Part shown: in pieces, positions 16,275 through 22,091 of the stretch | Position numbering within the stretch: the stretch's first letter is position 1 | How the letters are laid out: each line of letters begins with the position of its first letter | From: Chara braunii | Taxonomy: Eukaryota; Streptophyta; Charophyceae; Charales; Characeae | DNA: 22,091 bases | NCBI GenBank assembly: GCA_003427395.1 | Contig: BFEA01000030.1 | Coordinates: 2,335,946 to 2,358,036, forward strand | Reading direction: 5' to 3' | Position numbers and translations under genes: made by a program | The notes under the pieces: model-generated | Seen by the model: the letters and a program-made list of their open reading frames with translations, nothing else | Databases searched by the model: none | What the model was told of the DNA's origin: nothing

Positions 16275-16725
16275 GGGCAACACGATGTCGAGGAGGAGGA
16301 GGAGGAGGAGGAAGAAGAAGATGACGAGAAGTAGGCAGAGGAAGATAGTGAGGAGGGGGGAGGAGACAGATAAAAAAAAAAAAAAAAGATGACGAGGACG
16401 ACGACGACGAAGAAGAAGAAGACTAGGAGGAGGAGGAGGAGGAGAACGTCGAGGAGGAGTACAAGGACGAGGACGAGAACGAGGACGAGGAAGAGGGCGA
16501 GGATGACTAGGAGGAGAAGGAAGAGGAATAAGAAGAAGGAGGAGGACGAGGACTAGAACGAGGACGAGGACGGGGACGACGAGGAGGACGAGGAGGAGGA
16601 GGAGGAGGATGACTAGGAGGAGAAGGAGGACGACGACGAGAAGGAGAAGGAGAACGAGGAAGAGGGGAAGGGGGAGGGGGAGGGGGTTTAAGGGGGGGGG
16701 AGGGCTTAAGGGGGAGGACGAGCGT
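16275..16725. repeat. purine-rich (GAG/GAC) tract
   Basis: About 450 bases dominated by GAG, GAA and GAC triplets, with an A run at about 16373-16387 and G runs at about 16660-16715. It is compositionally complementary to 15641-16128. Confidence 0.95.
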
Positions 16726-16740
16726 TACCTAACCTTGTCG

Positions 16741-16895
16741 TTGATGGAGGAGGAGGACGAAGATCCCGATGATGGCTCTAAAGGCGTCAGCGATGCCTCC
16801 AGCAGCGAAACATTAGAGCAGCGGGTCGTCAGCGACATCACACAGGGGGGCGGGTCACTACCCGCTCGCAGTCCAAAACACGCTGACGCGATTTA
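16741..16895 (+). other. short acidic, serine-rich open stretch, doubtful
   Basis: After the purine tract, one frame reads LMEEEDEDPDDGSKGVSDAS and continues to a stop at 16894-16896. The codons are less repetitive than in the tract. This may be the tail of a decayed gene whose acidic region expanded into the purine repeat, or chance. No homology is recognised. Confidence 0.2.
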
Positions 16896-16896
16896 G

Positions 16897-17220
16897 ATTT
16901 AAAAAATGGACAGATTTGGGTCATCGGTCTTAGTGGATTGATGACCTATATCGGGCTATTTTTTTCCCGAATTCGACGGGGACCTTACCGGATCTACCAC
17001 GGCGATGAGGTCCCAGGGGTTGGTCAAACCCCCCCCTTGGTGCTTCCAAACCCTTGAAAAAAACCCTATGCCTATTTTGTGCAGACCCCAAAATGGTCAT
17101 TTTTAGGTTCTTTCGGGGTTCTATTTCCTGCCGGATATTTCTGATGGTCTAGGGTCATCCGGATATTTGGGAAAAAAACTTAGATTTCTACTAAATCCAA
17201 TCTTAAATTCAAGATCAGCT
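16897..17220. other. no gene recognised
   Basis: Mixed sequence with homopolymer runs (C run near 17028-17036, several A and T runs) and two copies of CCGGATATTT at about 17132 and 17158. No supported reading frame. Confidence 0.5.
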
Positions 17221-17223
17221 AAA

Positions 17224-17440
17224 CTTTGTAAAGACGAATTTTGTCTAACTATTTGAACTAGCAAAAATTTGGCAACACTTTCTCTAAGAAAGTGAACTCT
17301 TAAAATTTTAACTGTGTCATAAATGAAATCAAACTCTTATGGTGATTCTGCAAAGATAAAATTTAACTAACTGCTCTTAATTAGTAAAACTTTCGACAAC
17401 ACTTCCTCAAGGGAGGTGGACTACCAAAATTTATAATAAA
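17224..17440 (+). repeat. two diverged direct copies of a roughly 95-bp sequence, each with the same stem-loop
   Basis: Copy 1 (about 17224-17316) and copy 2 (about 17346-17440) align along their length at roughly two thirds identity by eye, for example TTTGTAAAGA / TTCTGCAAAGA and GGCAACACTT / CGACAACACTT. Each contains a 7-base stem with a 3-base loop: 17277-17293 (ACTTTCT, CTA, AGAAAGT) and 17401-17417 (ACTTCCT, CAA, GGGAGGT). The base changes between the copies keep the pairing. Confidence 0.7.
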
Positions 17441-20400
17441 ACAAATGTAAAAAAACATAATACAACGACACTTGGGATAATTTTTGACACTTAACTTGAT
17501 TGTTAGATCTAGAGATAACCTTCATGATACCTCATTTTATGATGGTATCATTGACTAACTGTAGTTCTTATTTTGAATAAGGTCATCCTTTTTTTTTCCA
17601 AAATTTCTTTCGTATGGATTCGCGAAAGGTATAGTTGATGCAATCAGTTGGATCGGCGTTACTTTAAAGTCACTTTAAATTCAAACTGCTAAATTTTTTT
17701 GTGACGAGGCCAAGAGGGTTCTCGTGCGGGATCGATGCGCTCGACAATGGAGTTGAAGCATATCCCATGTCCATTGTTTCAAATTTGTTACATTCACCTC
17801 CTCCGTTGTTGAATCCATTACCTCCGCCATTGTTATTTGCGTCAAACCTTCATTCTCAAAGTTTTCAACATTCGTCATTGTCATAGCACCTACGACTATA
17901 TCATTGGTCGAATACAAGTCGTGCCCCACATCTGTTGCGTGGTACAATTTCCTACGATATTACCCCTAAGTCCCTCCCTCTAAGTAGTTACTACCCCTGG
18001 TGATCCTAATACTATTCGGGCACCGACTTGGCGGAAGATCGTTAATTTTCGGTGCTCTCATAAAAGGAGACAGGTGCGGCAACACATTTTTATAGTGGGA
18101 TTGCAAAAAGCAAGAGGACATAGGACTTCACATTCAAGATGTTGAACATATGACAACAAAAGTTTACGACTATGGAAACGAGATTTCATTCTATACCATA
18201 GTTGCATTGCACTACACATTATACTTTGAAGCAACTTCCAATATATTTTTGAGAGTCAAATCAACAAAATAACGTGTGCACCTGAACTCTCGAAAGGATG
18301 AAATCCTCTCTAGGCGGAATACCTCTACGTTTTTCGTTATAGCCGCCCTCCTCTACGCTCTTCAATAGGTTTCAGAATAATGAAAGACGACTTTCAATTG
18401 GAGATTGAAGCCATGATCCGTACTTTTATAACTAACCAACAAACCAACATTTTCATTGGTGTCACATATCATACTACCCACTCATAGTTGTCCAATGTTT
18501 TTCCGAAAGTAATCTTCATGTCCTCAACTATAAGTGACTATAACAACTTCCTGTTTGTCGATTTATGTTAGTCTTAATCTATCGGTTTCCACTTGATTTT
18601 CTCCCATGTGCGGTCACGAGGGGAATTATGTTCCTTCAATTGGTATACCTGCTACGCGTGTTTCAGTTGGCATTTTACTAGGCCGAAGTTTATACGTCTT
18701 CATCCTTAACCAGCTCGTATCAAACGTCAGTTGTTCTTTTCGACCTCAGACTCCTCCTCCATACGTGATGTTATGCTTTGTACGTTGTCCAGTTTCTCTC
18801 AACTGATACTTACGTCTCTATTTGTCGTAGTCCTGTTATAGTCAGATCCTGAAAAACTTTGTGGATCCACGGTGGTCACGTGCGACACCCTCCTTTACAA
18901 TATAAGTTTCACAAACCATGTTAACAACAATGATGATTTAAACCACTTATGCATAAAAGAACCACTATCCTCTTAGCCTACTTATGAATCGTTTAGGATC
19001 AAGGTAACATAAGAAAAATGAGATTGAGAATTTTTTTATAACACGATTGAGTAGGGGGATGGATGTGGTAAATATGTTGTGGTTGTTCAAGTTAGTGGTT
19101 AATTAGGCATATAAGTTCATAGGTTGGGGATCTAGGTGGTCGTTACTAAATAACAATTATCAATAAGATGAGAAAGTTGAAGAACAAAAGGTGTTCAAAA
19201 CGAAAGTAATAAGTTCAAAATATAAAAAGTTTATATTTGACTACAAGATCCCTTCTACTATAAACTTCTGACGTCATGCTACAGTGGCAGAAAACTTTGA
19301 AAGGGAAAATACCACATATCATATTTTTGTCAAATTGGATTATAGACATCTAAAGAGAGAGTATTTAAAATTAACATTGTTGACATGTGATATAAGTATG
19401 TAAATCTTCCCTTATCATTTTTTTTTTAAGCGCATAGGCGTATATATGTCATACTCAATCCAACCAAGTAGATCACTCCGATCGAAAAACATTCATCTTC
19501 GTTGGTTGTTAAGGTTTCAAATGATAAGTATGACTTTATCAGAGAAATAAGGCAAGGTAGTGACGTGGCATAAAAAATCGGTATAAATCATAGTCAATAA
19601 GTTAAGAACACAATTGAGTATTTTTTCACATAATATAAAGTATTAAAGAATATTTAAAGATAAAAAAATATAATAATACACCAAAATGACGAACTTGAAA
19701 TACCATATTAGGTATTCACTTTATTACCGTCGTATGTTGACTGCAATTTATTATTAATAATGAGTTATATTGGAGGGTTGGGGATAAAGATTTATCAATG
19801 GCTTGCGGGAGTGAAGTCTTTATGAACATTTCATTTAAAAACAATAAATGGGTGTTTTGGACACCAAGATGTATGTACAAGATCAAGGTTTGAATAAAAA
19901 TAATATAAAAAAAATAATGAAATACTGAGAAGAAACGAATGAAAAAAAAAAAAAAAAACTCATATTTTTTTATGAAACTATTGTTCGGGGCTTCACTGCG
20001 GAGTTAATGGTTGCGATACAAGATGAGGAAACAAAGTAGGAAAATCACAATTGTATGTATAAGCTCCACTTTTTTGTTCTTAACCGTTTCCTTTTCCGTC
20101 GATATTAGAGAAACGTTACTTCATGATGAAATAAACAATCTACTTTTCTATAGAGTCGTTGTCTAAAATTAAAGTTTTTATTTTGCAAGTAGTTTTTAAG
20201 TTTAATTATATAGGGTCGGTTTAGGAGTGTGATGCGAGTTGTCACCTTTATAATACAACAAAAGATATGTGATTTATTATAATAATTATTGTTTTATATT
20301 CAATGAGATAATATTGTCAAAAGTAATAGTTGGTGCTCCTGACCTATGAGTGGAGCTTTAACAAAGTAAAAACTGACCTAAAACTGTAGGGTTTTGCTTT

Positions 20401-20450
20401 AGCCACAACCTGTTTAAAATTAGAGTTTTTAATTATGTAAGAAAAAAAAA
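17441..20450. other. long AT-rich stretch with no recognised gene
   Basis: Many A and T homopolymers are present, and AT content is high especially at 19000-20450. The longest frame (about 17681-17959, minus strand) reads TNDIVVGAMTMTNVENFENE in part, but has no ATG at its 5' end and no recognised domain. A related 29-base AT-rich motif (TAAAATTA(A/G)AGTTTTTA) recurs at about 20163 and 20413. I see no RNA gene or transposon end that I can support. Confidence 0.5.
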
Positions 20451-20552
20451 ATTGACCCGATCGAAAATTAATGAAATCATCATCCAACTTGGTTTACAGG
20501 CTGAAGTCTGCAAGTCTTTCTCTACCAGACCTTGCGGTTCTACAACTGCTCC

Positions 20553-20663
20553 CTACCGTCTTCACCCGAATACAACGCTAGTAAAATACCGTTGTCTCTG
20601 GATGGAAAGTTGCCCCAAATACAACCATAATGGTCGGACGTTCTCTTCGGGTGAAGACGGTAG
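20553..20663. repeat. exact 18-bp inverted repeat with a 75-bp spacer
   Basis: CTACCGTCTTCACCCGAA at 20553-20570 is the exact reverse complement of 20646-20663. The spacer holds a smaller pair, ACAACG and CGTTGT (about 20572 and 20593). GC content is higher than in the flanks. It may be the end of a miniature transposon, a structured RNA or a remnant of a foldback element. Confidence 0.9.
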
Positions 20664-20669
20664 CCTAAC

Positions 20670-21570
20670 CATATAGTCGTCTATCCTAACTAACCCATTA
20701 GCCCATTTGTACACCCACTATAGTACAACTGCCACTTACCCATACAAAAAAACAAAAAACGTGCCTGCGGAACCAGGGTTCTAGGAGGTTAACACCCTTG
20801 AGCTACAAAAACCAAGCGGTCACTATCTGCGGGTCCGTAGAACCTAAGGTGGTTTTTATGCAGTAACCGTGCTCCTTCCCAACCACACATAGTGACTAAC
20901 TGTTGTTGTGCCTACCTGCGAAACTCGAGACTCAACATCCATGTTTTTTTTAAGAGTTCAACAACCACTTCGCCAAAACAACCTTCAAACCCTTGATCTC
21001 CGCTAGTTGTCGGTTTCTGGCCTAATTTTTGTGAAACTGAAGGGGGAGGAAAAAAAGTCGTCGCTAGAAAAATAATGAAAAAAAAAAAAAGTCAAAGATT
21101 GGTTTTTGGACAGGCGTATGACTCCTTTGCTGGGCTAGTGGAGGAGGACTTGGGACCATGTCCGACTTGCACCATTTGGTTGAGTTAACTTAACGGTGTA
21201 AAAACTAAAACTGTTATTTTAATTCGATAAAAAATGAGAAATGCAGTATATATACTTTTTTTTTTTTTCATAATTGGAGTGGCATACGGGCATGTCCACA
21301 ACCAAAAATGGAATGTTACTGCCCTCTGACTCCCCTAATCCGCTTCGACCACTCAACACTGTCAGATCCGATCCCAAGTGGTTCCCTCCGACTTGTAGCA
21401 TGTGTCGATCACCCGTGATGACTGTGGTTTCGTGCTGCTGGATAGCAATAAAGAGTTACCAGAATCCCGTACTTAATGCCTATATGATCCGTCAAACGTC
21501 ATACGGAAATGGCAAGCGGAAGGAGACTTGCACAATTTATCCGAAAAAGGACGCTTTTGGTGGCCGATGG
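20670..21570. other. mixed sequence with no recognised gene
   Basis: Bases 21292-21597 contain an ATG-started plus-strand frame of 101 codons (MSTTKNGMLLPSDSP at its start) without recognised domains and with no neighbour to support it. A and T runs occur at 20945, 21078 and 21258. I do not call a gene. Confidence 0.45.
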
Positions 21571-21572
21571 TC

Positions 21573-21614
21573 GTTGAGCTGGCTGTCTCAAAAATAGGAG
21601 ACAGCTAACTCAAC
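21573..21614. repeat. hairpin, 17-base arms (15 paired), 8-base loop
   Basis: GTTGAGCTGGCTGTCTC and GAGACAGCTAACTCAAC flank AAAAATAG, and 15 of 17 positions pair. It lies at the stop of the doubtful 21292-21597 frame. There is no following T run that would suggest a terminator. Confidence 0.8.
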
Positions 21615-22039
21615 GGAAAGTTAAAGGGAAAGTTGCGGGTGTAGGGGGCGTAGCGTTCAAGAAAACGGATTTACTTCTGCTTTTTTGTTGCAAGAAAAAA
21701 CGCCGATAGTCGCTATTGAAATAACTGAAAAAACAGACCGCTAGATCACTTGGACGACGTGCATCTTCGTGCCTACAATCACACGGCATCGAGAACTAAA
21801 CGTCGACCTAGCTCAACAGCACTCGTTCGCAGCCCGTCAGGGTTGCGTTTTCCCCCCTGAGACATTTCAACGTTGTGGTCGTCGGGAGGGTGGACATTTT
21901 GAGGTTTTGGGGCCTTGCAAGGGCCAGGACCGCGTAGGACCGGTAGTTGCACGGAGGAGGCTGAGGAGGCTGCGGTCTTGGAACCTTTTTCGAAATTGAA
22001 ACGGTTTCTCGAATACCACAGTTTCCTCGAATAGAAAAT
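21615..22039. other. no gene recognised
   Basis: Short frames on both strands (about 76-84 codons) lack ATG starts or recognisable domains. GC content is higher than at 19000-20450. Confidence 0.45.
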
Positions 22040-22069
22040 GTATAGGTTGTACTCGAATACAACCTGTAC
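22040..22069. repeat. imperfect hairpin, 13-base arms around TCGA
   Basis: GTATAGGTTGTAC and ATACAACCTGTAC flank TCGA, and 11 of 13 positions pair. Short CGAATA motifs recur around it (about 22009, 22028 and 22054). Confidence 0.75.
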
Positions 22070-22091
22070 CCTTTCTATTCTATTCGGATTT

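Noticed and set aside
16609-16896. Arginine/threonine-rich frame through the purine tract
   Set aside because: It translates simple GAG/GAC/AGG repeats. Only the last 50 codons are non-repetitive, and they are noted separately with low confidence.
17681-17959. Minus-strand frame of about 90 codons
   Set aside because: It has no ATG at its 5' end and no recognised domain or neighbour; chance is likely in this AT-rich stretch.
21573-21614. Bacterial-type terminator reading of the hairpin
   Set aside because: There is no T run after the stem, and the surrounding sequence is eukaryotic transposon-rich DNA.
21769-22062. Overlapping short frames on both strands at the right edge
   Set aside because: The plus-strand frame starts with GTG, the lengths are near random expectation, and no domain is recognised.

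Overview
The window looks like a repeat-rich, gene-poor piece of a plant-lineage nuclear genome. The gag and pol proteins, the long CT/GA microsatellites and the PIF/Harbinger-type Myb protein resemble what I know from the charophyte alga Chara braunii. That host assignment is recognition from memory, not a search result. I see no intact cellular gene, rRNA, tRNA or CRISPR array.

Positions 1-8381 hold one chromodomain-type Ty3/Gypsy LTR retrotransposon read on the minus strand. In element order it has an outer 5' LTR piece (8381 down to about 7868), a disturbed LTR/leader region (7868-6624), gag (6413-4779), a broken pol (4863-797: protease, reverse transcriptase, RNase H, integrase, chromodomain), a polypurine tract (784-772) and the start of the 3' LTR (771-1, cut by the window edge inside a CT/GA microsatellite). 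The inner part of the 5' LTR and the primer-binding site are present, but in the opposite orientation (about 6834-7480, plus strand). Imperfect inverted repeats of an AT-rich sequence flank them. The simplest reading is an inversion inside the element that removed the primer site from the gag transcript. Gag is intact; pol carries several frameshifts and in-frame stops, so the element should be unable to move by itself.

Positions 8382-13296 hold remnants of a PIF/Harbinger DNA transposon. On the plus strand is a Myb/SANT-like protein whose long frame is interrupted by three stops (8529-10244). Convergent to it on the minus strand is a frameshifted C-terminal piece of the DDE transposase (12701-13293). 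Microsatellites, short tandem duplications and one uncertain coiled-coil reading frame lie between them. The Gypsy element abuts the upstream end of this unit at 8381/8382.

Positions 13300-16900 are mostly simple sequence: a doubtful decayed reading frame (13804-14514), TTGA/TCAA arrays arranged as inverted repeats (about 15180-15620), and a large dyad of about 490 bases of pyrimidine-rich sequence followed by about 450 bases of purine-rich sequence (15641-16725).

Positions 16900-22091 are AT-rich and without a convincing gene. They contain two diverged copies of a roughly 95-base repeat that keep the same small stem-loop, an exact 18-base inverted repeat (20553/20646), and two hairpins near the right edge. 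The window is best read as layered transposon decay plus low-complexity DNA; no pathway or operon links the parts.
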